A DNA stretch of 64,000 bases from an uncultured Lachnospiraceae bacterium (GTDB lineage: Bacteria; Bacillota; Clostridia; Lachnospirales; Lachnospiraceae), in assembly GCA_910584845.1 (NCBI GenBank), contig CAJUDH010000002.1:62001-126000 (forward strand), written 5' to 3'. Below are positions 1-8,315 of this stretch, piece after piece (positions within the stretch are counted from its first letter, which is position 1; each line of letters opens with the position of its first letter). Made by a program: the position numbers and the translations under genes. The notes below the pieces were generated by a model. The model did not search any database and had not been told where the DNA came from. It saw only the letters and a list, made by a program, of their open reading frames with translations.

Positions 1-157
1 ACAAAGAAACGTCTTCATAAAAGCATTCCTCTCCAATATAAAAAGGCATGGGAAGAACCCGGATCCCCAGTTTCCCTGCCTGTTCCTGGCTTATGCCGCT
101 ATGGCTGTCCGTTATAATTCCGATTTGCTGCATTTCGGGTCCACATCCTTTATCCAT
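1..157 (-). CDS. DegV family fatty-acid-binding protein, N-terminal part (cut by window edge)
   Basis: The reverse strand from 157 to the left edge reads as the start of a DegV protein: a short lead, then IGIITDSHSGIS and LGIRVLPMPFYI, both typical of the first strand and loop of this family. DegV proteins bind a fatty acid and, as FakB, hand it to the FakA kinase in Firmicutes; which lipid this one binds is unknown. ATG at 157 has an AAGG ribosome site 6 nt upstream. ATG at 133 gives the more usual DegV N-terminus but has poorer spacing. No stop is reached, so the C-terminal part lies outside the window. Confidence 0.8.
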   Translation of the reverse strand, partial: MDKGCGPEMQQIGIITDSHSGISQEQAGKLGIRVLPMPFYIGEECFYEDVSL

Positions 158-210
158 ATTTGGCCTTACCGTTTGCTGTCCGAACGGTTGCCATCCACTG
201 CTTATAAAAC

Positions 211-239
211 ATTATAAATCAGCCGGATAAAATATGCAA
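211..239 (-). promoter_or_regulatory. Promoter for the degV gene
   Basis: Reverse strand TTGCAT (234-239), 17-nt spacer, TATAAT (211-216). It lies directly upstream of the degV start at 157 and touches the terminator hairpin of the gene before it. Confidence 0.5.
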
Positions 240-271
240 GCCCCGGCCTTCCGATCCGGGAAAGCCGGGGC
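240..271 (-). terminator. Hairpin after the reductase gene
   Basis: GCCCCGGC (240-247) pairs with GCCGGGGC (264-271) and sits about 40 nt past the stop at 312. The reverse-strand T tract is weak, so it may act mainly as a transcript 3' end. Confidence 0.5.
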
Positions 272-311
272 AACTTGCTTTTTCATGCCTTGACGACAGA
301 ATATAATGGTT

Positions 312-1925
312 TTATGCCGTTATATATTTTTTCAGCACGGCCCGCACCGCGCCGGGACCGGCGATCTCTTCCAGGAACATATCCTCTATCATCCCGCCTA
401 TGCCGGCTTGGTACAAATCAATGCCAAAGATGTTGGCGTTGGAAAGGATTTCTTTCAGCTGCCCCTGGTAGGTTTCTGGCTTGCCTACCTGGATACCGGC
501 CAGCTTCCCGGTCAGCTCCGGAACCATGGGATCCGGAGAAAGCTCAAACGGCTCGCCTTTGTCATCCACAGCCAACAGGTATCTGCACCACCCGGCAATC
601 GCCAAGGGGATTGCTTTCAGCTTCTTGGCATCACCGTACTTCTCCACATAAGCTTTGATCGTCTCGCCATAACGGATACCTACTTTCTGGGATGTATCCG
701 TAGCGATACGCTGTGGGGCGTCCGGCATAAAGGGGTTGGGGATCCTCACCTGGATAACCTCGTCAACAAAGTCCTGAGGCGAAAGGATACCCGGGTCCGT
801 CACCACCGGCATCCCCTCTACCGGCCCGATCTCGTGGACCAGCTGCTTAAGCTCCGGGTCTTTCATCTCGTCGGCAATCAGGGTATAGCCCAAAACGCAG
901 CCATATACGGCCAGGGCCGTGTGCAGGGGGTTCAGGCAGGTAGTAACCTTCATACGTTCTACTTTATTGACCGTATCCCGGTCCGTCATATAAACCCCTG
1001 CTTTCTCCAGGGGCGGCCGGCCGTTGGGGAACTTGTCTTCAATCACCAGGTACTGGGGGCCTTCTGCATTTACAAAAGGAGCGATGTAAGTTTTCTTGGA
1101 AGTAACTACCGGATCCATGCCCTCCACGCCCAGGTTTTTCAGTTCCGCGCATACGGAATCCGCCGGCCTTGGAGTAATCTTGTCGATCATGGACCAAGGG
1201 AACGATACCAGGCTTTCGTCGTTCAGGTAGGCAAGGAAGCCCTCGTCCACATAACCTTTTTTCTCCCATTCTTTTGCCATGGTGATAATGGAGCCCTGAA
1301 GCTTTTCCCCGTTGTGGGAGCAGTTGTCCATGGATACCACCGCCAGCGGCAATTTACCGGCCCGGTAACGCTCCAGCAAAAGGGCGCAGACCACTGCCAT
1401 AGCAGAAACGGCTTTGGCCGGGCCGTTATCAATATCGGCCTGGATAAAGGGGAAGAAGGCGCCGTCAGGGCCGCTTAACGCATACCCCTTTTCCGTGATG
1501 GTAAACGAAATCATCTGAAGCCCCGGATTGACAAAAATTTCTTTCAGGCGGTCCCACTGGGACGGGTCTCCGGAAATAGCCTTGATGGCTTCCGTCAGTG
1601 AGCCAATCACCTGCTTCTCGGTGGAAGCATCGGCTTTCAAAGTAACGGCAAGCACCAAGTTGTCATACGGGTTATATATTTTATCAATCACATCGAAATC
1701 AAAGGTTTCCACACAGGTTAAGCCTTTTTCCATGTCCCCCTGGCCGATAAGCCTATCCGCCAGGCCGCCAATAAAGATGCGGAAAATATTCCCCGCCCCA
1801 AAGTGCACCCAAATAGGGGCTTCTTTCGTATCCGCAACCATTTTTTCCACGTCATAGGACGGGAGGGCGATGCCTGCTTCCTTCCAGGCCGCCGCCTCTT
1901 TCAATCCATTCAAATTCAGTTTCAT
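312..1925 (-). CDS. Mannitol dehydrogenase family reductase (fructuronate/tagaturonate reductase type)
   Basis: A 537-residue member of the polyol-specific long-chain dehydrogenase family, which includes UxuB and UxaB. These use NAD(H) to interconvert a ketouronate such as D-fructuronate with D-mannonate. A nucleotide-binding loop GAGN is near residues 43-46, and the catalytic Lys...LNPLH segment is near residue 330. ATG at 1925 is chosen because GGAGG lies 5 nt upstream; the TTG at 1937 lies upstream of that site. It is the last gene after dctP-dctQ-dctM. Together with two sugar-acid-type zinc dehydrogenases nearby, this suggests L-gulonate or L-galactonate breakdown. No mannonate dehydratase is in view, and substrate choice is inferred only. 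Confidence 0.85.
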   Translation of the reverse strand: MKLNLNGLKEAAAWKEAGIALPSYDVEKMVADTKEAPIWVHFGAGNIFRIFIGGLADRLIGQGDMEKGLTCVETFDFDVIDKIYNPYDNLVLAVTLKADASTEKQVIGSLTEAIKAISGDPSQWDRLKEIFVNPGLQMISFTITEKGYALSGPDGAFFPFIQADIDNGPAKAVSAMAVVCALLLERYRAGKLPLAVVSMDNCSHNGEKLQGSIITMAKEWEKKGYVDEGFLAYLNDESLVSFPWSMIDKITPRPADSVCAELKNLGVEGMDPVVTSKKTYIAPFVNAEGPQYLVIEDKFPNGRPPLEKAGVYMTDRDTVNKVERMKVTTCLNPLHTALAVYGCVLGYTLIADEMKDPELKQLVHEIGPVEGMPVVTDPGILSPQDFVDEVIQVRIPNPFMPDAPQRIATDTSQKVGIRYGETIKAYVEKYGDAKKLKAIPLAIAGWCRYLLAVDDKGEPFELSPDPMVPELTGKLAGIQVGKPETYQGQLKEILSNANIFGIDLYQAGIGGMIEDMFLEEIAGPGAVRAVLKKYITA

Positions 1926-1987
1926 GTTTTCCTCCAATCCGTGCGCGTTTCACAGCACATATAGGTATGGGTGAACGGTCCTTTCAC
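1922..1987 (-). CDS. Possible 21-residue leader ORF overlapping the reductase start
   Basis: A GTG at 1985-1987 lies 5 nt after a GGAGG and opens a 21-codon frame. Its TGA overlaps the reductase ATG as ATGA. It runs from one copy of a 29-nt repeat through the next copy. The arrangement would allow translational coupling, but it may simply be a by-product of the repeat duplication. No conserved peptide is recognised. Confidence 0.3.
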   Translation of the reverse strand: MKGPFTHTYMCCETRTDWRKT

Positions 1988-2021
1988 CCTTTCCTCCAAT
2001 CCGTGCGCGTTTCACAGCACA
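1931..2021 (-). repeat. Direct repeat of a 29-nt leader element ending in GGAGG
   Basis: Positions 1931-1959 and 1993-2021 are identical over 29 nt, 62 nt apart. On the reverse strand each has GTGAAACGCGCAC, then GATTGGAGG, then 5 nt to a start codon (ATG at 1925, GTG at 1987). Diverged copies precede the HPr-like gene (43218-43246) and the EIIA gene (42319-42347). Confidence 0.8.
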
Positions 2022-2084
2022 ATATTCCCGCTTCGCCGGATATAGTATACCCTTGCGGCGAAAACAGATACCTGATACCCTTGC

Positions 2085-3368
2085 TTATGCCGCGCCTAAA
2101 ATCAAGTCTGCAATGCCTGTGGTTATGAACGGGACATAAGTTACCAAAAACAGTACGGCAAAATTGGAAATCAAATAAGGCACCAATTCCTTTACCACAC
2201 CGGTAAGCTTGGTTTCGCCGATATTGGTTGCGGCAAAAAGGCACACGCCCACAGGAGGGGTACAAAGGCCAAGCACCAGGTTCAGCACACACATAACGCC
2301 AAACTGGATGGGGCTTACGCCTACCTGGACTACCAGGCCCAAAAGCACCGGGAACAGGATCAGGATGGCGGCAATGGTCTCCATGAACATACCTACGAAA
2401 ATCAGCAGGATATTAATCAGGAGTAGGATAATGTACTTATTGGTGGTCAGGGCCAGCATGGCATCGGCAACCATCTGCGGGATCTGCTCTTTGGTCAGGA
2501 TGTAGGCGAACACGTTAGCCATACCAACCAGGACCATAATAGCCGCGCTGGAAGTAACCGTAGACTTCATACACTCAAAGAGGCGTTTAATTGTCAGTTC
2601 CTTATAGATGAAAAACCCAACCAGGATACCATAAACCACAGCCAGGATAGAGGCCTCGGTGGGGGTCACGATGCCGCCCATAATACTGGACAAGATAATC
2701 AAAGTCATCAAGATGGCAAAGAAAGATTCCTTTGCAGAAGACAAAATTTCCTTCAGGGTGGAGCGCCTTTCCGCCTTGGGGTAATTACGCTTCTTGGAAA
2801 TATACCAAGAAACAAAGATCATGCCCAGGCCCATGAGGACACCGGGAACCAAGCCGGCCACAAACATTTTCGCCACGGAAAGCCCGGTCATGGTAGCTGC
2901 CATAATCATGGGGACTGACGGGGGGATGATCGGGCCGATGCAAGAGGAAGCCGCCGTAACGGCGCAAGAGAAGTCTGCGTCATAGCCGTCCTTCTTCATG
3001 GCCGGGATCAACACGCCTCCCACGCTGACGGTGTCGGCCAGGGCCGTCCCCGAAATGCCGGCAAACAACATGGAAGCCACCACGTTGGCGATGGAAAGCC
3101 CGCCGGTGATGTGGCCCACAACCTTGTTACAGAAACCGATCAGCCGCTCCGTGATGCCGCCCTGGTTCATCAAGGAACCGGCGAACACGAATCCGGGGAT
3201 ACAAAGCAGGGTAAACGAATTCAGCCCTGCAAAAAACCTTTGTGCAAACATGTACAGGGACATGCCTTCTCCGATGAAATAAACCAGAGAGGATATACCC
3301 AGGCTAAAGGCAACGGGAACGCCGGCCGCCAAACATACGGCGAAAGTGATAAATAATAATGCTACCAT
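2085..3368 (-). CDS. dctM: TRAP transporter large permease (DctM/SiaM type)
   Basis: A 427-residue, very hydrophobic protein of the usual DctM length with about twelve membrane segments. It carries family-typical stretches such as PGFVFAGSLM, CIGPIIPPSVPMI and GLCTPPVGVCLF. It forms the ion-driven translocation channel of a tripartite transporter for carboxylated solutes. The start has GAGGGG upstream and sits 3 nt after the dctQ stop, so the two are translated from one message. Clustering with a ketouronate reductase, two zinc dehydrogenases and a FadR-type regulator suggests a sugar acid as substrate. Confidence 0.93.
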   Translation of the reverse strand: MVALLFITFAVCLAAGVPVAFSLGISSLVYFIGEGMSLYMFAQRFFAGLNSFTLLCIPGFVFAGSLMNQGGITERLIGFCNKVVGHITGGLSIANVVASMLFAGISGTALADTVSVGGVLIPAMKKDGYDADFSCAVTAASSCIGPIIPPSVPMIMAATMTGLSVAKMFVAGLVPGVLMGLGMIFVSWYISKKRNYPKAERRSTLKEILSSAKESFFAILMTLIILSSIMGGIVTPTEASILAVVYGILVGFFIYKELTIKRLFECMKSTVTSSAAIMVLVGMANVFAYILTKEQIPQMVADAMLALTTNKYIILLLINILLIFVGMFMETIAAILILFPVLLGLVVQVGVSPIQFGVMCVLNLVLGLCTPPVGVCLFAATNIGETKLTGVVKELVPYLISNFAVLFLVTYVPFITTGIADLILGAA

Positions 3369-3371
3369 GTT

Positions 3372-3860
3372 CTACCCCTCTTTCTTCTTAGACAGTATCA
3401 TGTATATCCGCATAATAAAGCTAACCACATAGCACCCAAATAAAAAGATCTCCGCAGCATAGATATACTTCATGGGAATGGTCAAGGCGGTGGACACCAT
3501 AGCCGGTGGGGTCACCGCAAGCAGCCCCTTGGGGCCGACAACGCAGTTGATAAATACAAATCCCGAGAAGACACACAGGCAAACCATAATAACTATGCTG
3601 ATGGCCTTCCGCACAGAATTCGGAAACTTCTCCACCAACATCTCCACGCCCACATATTCGTCATTTAATACTGCGGCATTCCCGGCGAAAGCGACCATGT
3701 AGATAAACAGGTACCGGGCCGCCTCTTCCGTCCAGTTGGGAGCTGTCGGAAGGAAGGTACGGGAGACGACTTGGATCAGGACACTGGCGATAAAACCAAC
3801 AAGGCCGATAATGCCCACGCCGGTCATGACCTCTTTGTATACTTTGATGATCTTGTCCAT
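3372..3860 (-). CDS. dctQ: TRAP transporter small permease (DctQ)
   Basis: A 162-residue protein with four predicted membrane helices, the standard size and topology of DctQ. It stabilises the large permease and interacts with the loaded binding protein. The motif PNWTEEAARYLFIYMV matches the conserved W-x-EE-x-x-R region of the family. ATG at 3860 (MDKIIK) is chosen because AGGAGG lies just upstream; an upstream in-frame extension has no ribosome site. It is followed at 3 nt by dctM and is separated from dctP by about 200 nt holding an attenuator-like hairpin. Confidence 0.9.
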   Translation of the reverse strand: MDKIIKVYKEVMTGVGIIGLVGFIASVLIQVVSRTFLPTAPNWTEEAARYLFIYMVAFAGNAAVLNDEYVGVEMLVEKFPNSVRKAISIVIMVCLCVFSGFVFINCVVGPKGLLAVTPPAMVSTALTIPMKYIYAAEIFLFGCYVVSFIMRIYMILSKKKEG

Positions 3861-3970
3861 TTTTCCTCCTAAATTCCTTAACACGCCCATAGCCCCTTTC
3901 TGGCTGCTTCCCCGAGGTCTTGGACATGTATCTGAAAAGCTCTCTTAACAAGTTCTTAACACAGGCCTAT

Positions 3971-4009
3971 AAAAATCCATGCCGACTACCAATAACAGGA
4001 GGCCGGCAT
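3971..4009 (-). terminator. Attenuator-like hairpin between dctP and dctQ
   Basis: On the reverse strand ATGCCG (4004-4009) pairs with CGGCAT (3979-3984) and is followed by a short T tract (3971-3976). Partial termination here would raise dctP over the permease genes. Confidence 0.45.
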
Positions 4010-4063
4010 AGGATTGGTCTATCGCTTAAAATAATAGGTAAAACGAAACAGGGGAAGGGCGCT

Positions 4064-5158
4064 TTATGCTGCCGGGTCCGCTGCCACAATCTTGTCATAG
4101 ATCGCTTTCTGCCGGTCTGTAAGCACACTTAGGACGCCGGAAACAGCTTTCTCTTTGAAAGGAGCCTGGTCGACTTCGATGAAAGTCATGCCTTTCTCTT
4201 CCAAAGTAGATTTTAAAGTCTCTTCTTCTTCCAGGAACATTTCATGCTCATAGGCAATGGCTTCCGTAGCGCACTCTTCGATCATAGCCTGGGCTTCCGG
4301 GGAGAAGGAGCTGAACCTTGCCTCGGAAATAGCCATGTACACCCATGCCCGCAGATGTTCGCTCTCAATAACATAATCCTGCACTTCATAGAGGGAAGCG
4401 TCAAAAATGTTGGCCAACGGGTTCTCCTGCCCGTGGATAACGCCCTGCTGCAAAGAAGTGAAAATCTCGGAGAAGGCCATCGGGGTTGGCTTTGCACCCA
4501 TTGCCTCGAATGCCGCCATGGTCATGCTGGATTCCGGCGTACGGATAATAAAGCCCTGCAAATCGTCCGGGGAATGGATTTCCTTATTGGAAGTAATGTT
4601 ACGGGGGCCGCGCTTAATAGCGCCTAAGTTCCGGAGCCCGGCGGTAAGCATCAGGGAATCCAGTTCATCGCCAACCTCCCCGTTCAGCACCGCGTCCATA
4701 TGCTCGTCACTGGTAATGGCATAGGGCATCCCGATAATACCCAGCTCTTCTACATAAGTCTGCATGGACTCGCCTGTCAGGACGATGTCACAATCACCCA
4801 TTCCAGCAATGGCTGATTGCACGGTCTCGATCTCGGAGCCAAGCTGGTTGTTGGGGTAAATGGTAACGGTGATGTTGCCGCCGGATTTCTCCTCAATCAG
4901 TTCTTTGAACTTCACGGCCATCTTGTGCCAGGTATGGGTTTCCGCGTTAATGTGGCTGAAAACCAGGTCGATCTTCTCTACGCCGCCTGCCGCGTCGCCG
5001 CCGGCCGCATCGCCGCCACCGGCTGCGCCACCGCCACCGGCTGCGTCACCGCCTGCCGCCTTAGTTTCCGTATTGGAAGAACCGCCGCACCCGGCAAGCA
5101 TACCTGTCGCCAGCACTGCCGCCGCACCTAAGGCAACAAGCCTTTTCATTTTTTTCAT
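4064..5158 (-). CDS. dctP: TRAP transporter substrate-binding lipoprotein (DctP)
   Basis: A 364-residue solute receptor of the DctP family. The N-terminus is basic and hydrophobic with a lipobox LAGC near residue 22, so it should be lipid-anchored outside the membrane. After the cysteine comes an Ala/Gly/Asp tether of roughly 40 residues built from AAGGD- and AAGGG-like units. The receptor domain holds family features such as HINAETHTWHK, LGSEIETVQS and the arginine-containing GFIIRTPES that usually contacts a carboxylate. ATG at 5158 follows TCCTCC on the plus strand (GGAGGA reversed). It is the first gene of the TRAP-reductase set and is divergent from the zinc dehydrogenases. Confidence 0.93.
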   Translation of the reverse strand: MKKMKRLVALGAAAVLATGMLAGCGGSSNTETKAAGGDAAGGGGAAGGGDAAGGDAAGGVEKIDLVFSHINAETHTWHKMAVKFKELIEEKSGGNITVTIYPNNQLGSEIETVQSAIAGMGDCDIVLTGESMQTYVEELGIIGMPYAITSDEHMDAVLNGEVGDELDSLMLTAGLRNLGAIKRGPRNITSNKEIHSPDDLQGFIIRTPESSMTMAAFEAMGAKPTPMAFSEIFTSLQQGVIHGQENPLANIFDASLYEVQDYVIESEHLRAWVYMAISEARFSSFSPEAQAMIEECATEAIAYEHEMFLEEEETLKSTLEEKGMTFIEVDQAPFKEKAVSGVLSVLTDRQKAIYDKIVAADPAA

Positions 5159-5196
5159 GTTGTAATCCTCCTTAGATTTTATTTTTAACGCTATAC

Positions 5197-5216
5197 TTGT
5201 ATGGTAGCATACCAGG
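5197..5216. promoter_or_regulatory. Candidate GntR/FadR-type operator in the divergent control region
   Basis: TGGTA-GCA-TACCA at 5203-5215 is a perfect inverted repeat fitting the loose FadR-subfamily pattern (T-GT...AC-A). The flanking CTTGTATGG recurs at 5336-5344 next to the zinc dehydrogenase gene. It lies between dctP and the dehydrogenases, and a FadR-type regulator is encoded at 7549-8235. Regulation is inferred. Confidence 0.45.
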
Positions 5217-5394
5217 ACAAAATAATAAATACGCAATGTTCCACAAAAATTCAAGGTTAAATTTATGCAAGTTAAACAAATCTAACTTTTTTCCTTTATA
5301 GATATTGACATTTTCCAAAAAAAGTGCAACATTATCTTGTATGGCAGACGTTTTTTTATTCTGCAAAATATAATAGAAAAGGAGAATATTCACT

Positions 5395-6426
5395 ATGAAA
5401 GCTGTGCAAATTGCAGGGCCAAACCAGCTAAAGATCATTGATATGGAAAAGCCGTCCATCGATCATGTGAACAATGTGCTGGTTCGGATGACCGCCGCCG
5501 GCATCTGTGGTTCTGACGTAGGCATCTACCATGGTACCAATGCCGCCGCCACCTATCCCCGGATTATCGGGCACGAGATGGTAGGGCATGTGGAAGAGGT
5601 GGGGGAAGGCGTAACCAAGTTGAAAGCAGGCGACCGGGTTATTATCAACCAGGTAACCAGCTGCGGGCATTGCTACCCTTGCCGCATGGGAAGGGGCAAC
5701 GTCTGCGACAACCTGCAGGTACGGGGCGTGCATATCGACGGAGGATACCGGGAATACATGGCCGTGCCGGAAAGCGACTGCTATCTGCTTCCGGATTCCC
5801 TGTCCGATGAGGATGCGGTAATGATCGAACCTACCACCATCGCCATCCAGTCTTGTTCCCGGGCACAGCTCGTACCGGACGACATGCTGCTGATTTTGGG
5901 GGCGGGGGCTTTAGGAAGCACGATCCTTAAGATTGCCCGGCAGGTCTGCAGCCATATCCTTGTCGCGGACATCGTAGACAGCAAGCTGGAAGCGGCAAAA
6001 GAGAACGGGGCTGCCTACACCATCAACGTATTAAAGGAAAACCTGGAAGAAAAAGTAAAGGAATATACCGGCGGCCACGGTTCCACCGTGTCCATCGACG
6101 CTTCCGGCACGAAAGATTCCCTCCTCACCTTATTAAAAGCAACGGGAAACGCAGGGAGGGTAATGGTTATGGGCTTCTCCACCGCCCCGGTCGAAATCAA
6201 CCAATTCCTGATTACCTCAAAGGAGCTGGACGTGCGGGGATCCCGGCTGCAAAATAAAATGTTCGGAAAGGCCATTGAGCAAATCCAGGCAGGGAAGCTG
6301 GACCTTAGTGGTTCCGTATCCCACACGTTCCCCCTCGCCAAAGCCCAGGAAGCCTTTGATTTTGTGGACAGCCACGACCCGTCTATCCGTAAAATCGTCT
6401 TTACTTTTGAAAACGGAAACGCATAA
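5395..6426 (+). CDS. Zinc-dependent alcohol dehydrogenase (sugar-acid/polyol type)
   Basis: A 343-residue medium-chain dehydrogenase. Catalytic zinc ligands are expected from GICGSD and GHE; the structural-zinc cluster is CGHCYPCRMGRGNVC. The nucleotide fold has GAGALG followed by an acidic residue in VADIVD, pointing to NAD rather than NADP. Close relatives oxidise sugar alcohols, threonine or hexonates such as L-gulonate and L-galactonate. It is transcribed away from the TRAP operon, has AAGGAG upstream, and is followed after 29 nt by a second enzyme of the same family, so the two are probably one operon. The exact substrate cannot be read from sequence. Confidence 0.87.
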   Translation: MKAVQIAGPNQLKIIDMEKPSIDHVNNVLVRMTAAGICGSDVGIYHGTNAAATYPRIIGHEMVGHVEEVGEGVTKLKAGDRVIINQVTSCGHCYPCRMGRGNVCDNLQVRGVHIDGGYREYMAVPESDCYLLPDSLSDEDAVMIEPTTIAIQSCSRAQLVPDDMLLILGAGALGSTILKIARQVCSHILVADIVDSKLEAAKENGAAYTINVLKENLEEKVKEYTGGHGSTVSIDASGTKDSLLTLLKATGNAGRVMVMGFSTAPVEINQFLITSKELDVRGSRLQNKMFGKAIEQIQAGKLDLSGSVSHTFPLAKAQEAFDFVDSHDPSIRKIVFTFENGNA

Positions 6427-6455
6427 AATCAAAATGTATAAAGGAGGAACCTATT

Positions 6456-7478
6456 ATGAAAGCCGTATACTTATCAAAACCGTGGGAAGTTTCCACTGTA
6501 GAGCGTGAAAAACCCGTCCCCCAGCCGGGAGAAGCCCTGATTAAAATTATGGGGGCCGGCATCTGCGGCAGTGACATCGGCGCTTTCCGGGGAACCAACA
6601 CTTTGGTATCCTATCCCAGGACCATCGGGCACGAGCTTGCCGGGATTGTGGAGGAGATCCCTGCAGACAACAAAAACGGCCTGAAAGTCGGGGACAAAGT
6701 AATCGTAGACCCCTATCTGTACTGTGGGGACTGCTACCCCTGCAGCATCGGCCGTACCAACTGCTGTACCAGCCTGGAAGTACTGGGTGTCCACCGGGAA
6801 GGCGGCATGGCGGAATATTTCTGCCATCCGGCAGACATGCTGATTAAAATGCCAGACGATATGAGCTGGACAGACGCCGCCATGGCAGAACCCCTGACCA
6901 TTTCCCTCCACGGTATCCACCGGGGCGGCCTGCAGGCCGGGGAATACTGCGTTATCATCGGCGCAGGCCCCATCGGCCTGGTTGCCGGAATGGTGGCCGA
7001 GGCATATGGCGCCCACGCCATCCTTCTTGACCTGGTTCAGGAGCGCCTTGATTTTGCCAAAAACCTGGGCATCGAATATGTGGTCAACTCCAAAGAAGAA
7101 AACGCCGTAAAACGTATCCGGGAAATCACCGGCGGGGTCATGGCCCAGCAGGTAATGGAATGCAGCGGCGCCAATGCAGCAGTCCGTTCCACCTTAGACT
7201 ATGTCAGCCATGCCGGCCGTATCACTCTGACCGGATGGCCCAAGGCCGAAACCTCCCTCCCCACCGACGTCATCACCCGGAAGGAAATCGACATCCGGGG
7301 CGCGCGCACCAGCGCAAGGGAATTTGAAGAGGCCATTGAAATGATCTGCACCAAGAAAGTAGACATGTCAAAAATCCTGACCAAGACCATTACCATTGAC
7401 GAGGCCCCGGAAGTGATCCGGGACATTGAAAAACATCCGAACCATTACATGAAAGTCGTTGTGGCCCTTGGCGAATAA
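6456..7478 (+). CDS. Second zinc-dependent alcohol dehydrogenase of the sugar-acid module
   Basis: A 340-residue paralogue of the gene before it, with the same ligand set: GICGSD, GHELAG and CGDCYPCSIGRTNCC. It has a GAGPIG nucleotide loop and an acidic residue in LLDLVQ favouring NAD. AAAGGAGG precedes the ATG. Two such enzymes in tandem could serve two epimers, for example L-gulonate to fructuronate and L-galactonate to tagaturonate, with the product reduced by the enzyme at 312-1925. That assignment is inference from context. Confidence 0.87.
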   Translation: MKAVYLSKPWEVSTVEREKPVPQPGEALIKIMGAGICGSDIGAFRGTNTLVSYPRTIGHELAGIVEEIPADNKNGLKVGDKVIVDPYLYCGDCYPCSIGRTNCCTSLEVLGVHREGGMAEYFCHPADMLIKMPDDMSWTDAAMAEPLTISLHGIHRGGLQAGEYCVIIGAGPIGLVAGMVAEAYGAHAILLDLVQERLDFAKNLGIEYVVNSKEENAVKRIREITGGVMAQQVMECSGANAAVRSTLDYVSHAGRITLTGWPKAETSLPTDVITRKEIDIRGARTSAREFEEAIEMICTKKVDMSKILTKTITIDEAPEVIRDIEKHPNHYMKVVVALGE

Positions 7479-7490
7479 ATCCCCTTTGCC

Positions 7491-7533
7491 AAAAGGGCGG
7501 ACCCTTTTACACTGAGAAAGGGTCCGCCCTTTT
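7491..7533. terminator. Bidirectional terminator between the dehydrogenases and gntR
   Basis: Perfect 17-bp stem: 7491-7507 pairs with 7517-7533 around a 9-nt loop. A-rich and T-rich flanks let it serve both convergent genes. Confidence 0.9.
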
Positions 7534-7548
7534 CTTTATGGGTAAATT

Positions 7549-8235
7549 TTATAAAAAATAATCCGGGTACAAGCCTACCAGGTCCTTCTTCTCTACCTGG
7601 TGCCTGGTCAGATGGCGGGTCATCACCATCTCCGCCAATTCCCAGTCCCTCCTCTCCAATGCATACAAAATATTTTCGTGGTCGTTTACGGTTATCCCGG
7701 CTTTTGCCGCCTTTAACGTTTTTAAGGACAAGATCCGAAGCCGGTCAAAATGGACCATCTGGCTTTGGAGGAAGGCATAAATGCGGTTTTTTTTAACCGA
7801 ATTAAAAAGGAGGCCATGAAAAGCAATGTCCAGCTCCATTAAAATAGCGTCATCCATGGGTTGGGCATACTTCTTTTGCTGTTCCAGATTTTCTTTTAAT
7901 TGCCTTAGGTCCGCTTGGGGGACCCCTTCCTTGCAGGCAAGCTGCATAATTGCATTTTCCAGGGCCAGGCGCATAAACCGGGTCTCCTCAATCAAGTCGT
8001 AATCAATCTTAGTCACAAAGCTCCCCTTTTTCGGGATAATCTCTACCAGGCCTATCCGGTGCATCTCGATCAACGCCTCCCGTACCGGCGTCCGGGACAG
8101 GTTCAGCTGAATCGACAGTTCATTCTCGCTTAAGCCTGTCCCTGGCGGCAGTTCCAGGTTTACAATATTGTCCAGTATCATGCGTTTTGCATACATCCGG
8201 GCATTTTCACCGGTTTTTTTTCCTGATATTTTCAT
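7549..8235 (-). CDS. GntR family regulator, FadR/FCD type
   Basis: A 228-residue regulator. The N-terminal winged helix contains LSENELSIQLNLSRTPVREALIEMHRIGLVEIIPKKGSFV, given here only for its short signatures SRTPVREAL and PKKGSFV; the rest is an all-helical FCD ligand domain. Such proteins usually repress sugar-acid genes and release DNA on binding the acid or its ketouronate. AGGAGG precedes the ATG. It is convergent with the zinc dehydrogenases across a shared terminator. An inverted repeat suitable for a FadR-type protein lies at 5203-5215, making control of the TRAP and dehydrogenase genes plausible. Confidence 0.92.
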   Translation of the reverse strand: MKISGKKTGENARMYAKRMILDNIVNLELPPGTGLSENELSIQLNLSRTPVREALIEMHRIGLVEIIPKKGSFVTKIDYDLIEETRFMRLALENAIMQLACKEGVPQADLRQLKENLEQQKKYAQPMDDAILMELDIAFHGLLFNSVKKNRIYAFLQSQMVHFDRLRILSLKTLKAAKAGITVNDHENILYALERRDWELAEMVMTRHLTRHQVEKKDLVGLYPDYFL

Positions 8236-8315
8236 GGTATCCTCCTGAGGGGTATTAAAACCCTATTGGTAAGTTTAAGTGTATCATGAAACAGGGAAAA
8301 TGTTCAATACATTTT

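Noticed and set aside
306..1478. 390-codon plus-strand frame opposite the reductase
   Set aside because: It mirrors the reductase gene, has no ribosome site and no domain; the reverse strand has clear family motifs.
1931..2021. CRISPR array or insertion-sequence end suggested by the repeat
   Set aside because: Only two adjacent copies, no regular spacers, no cas or transposase gene, and diverged copies are tied to start codons.
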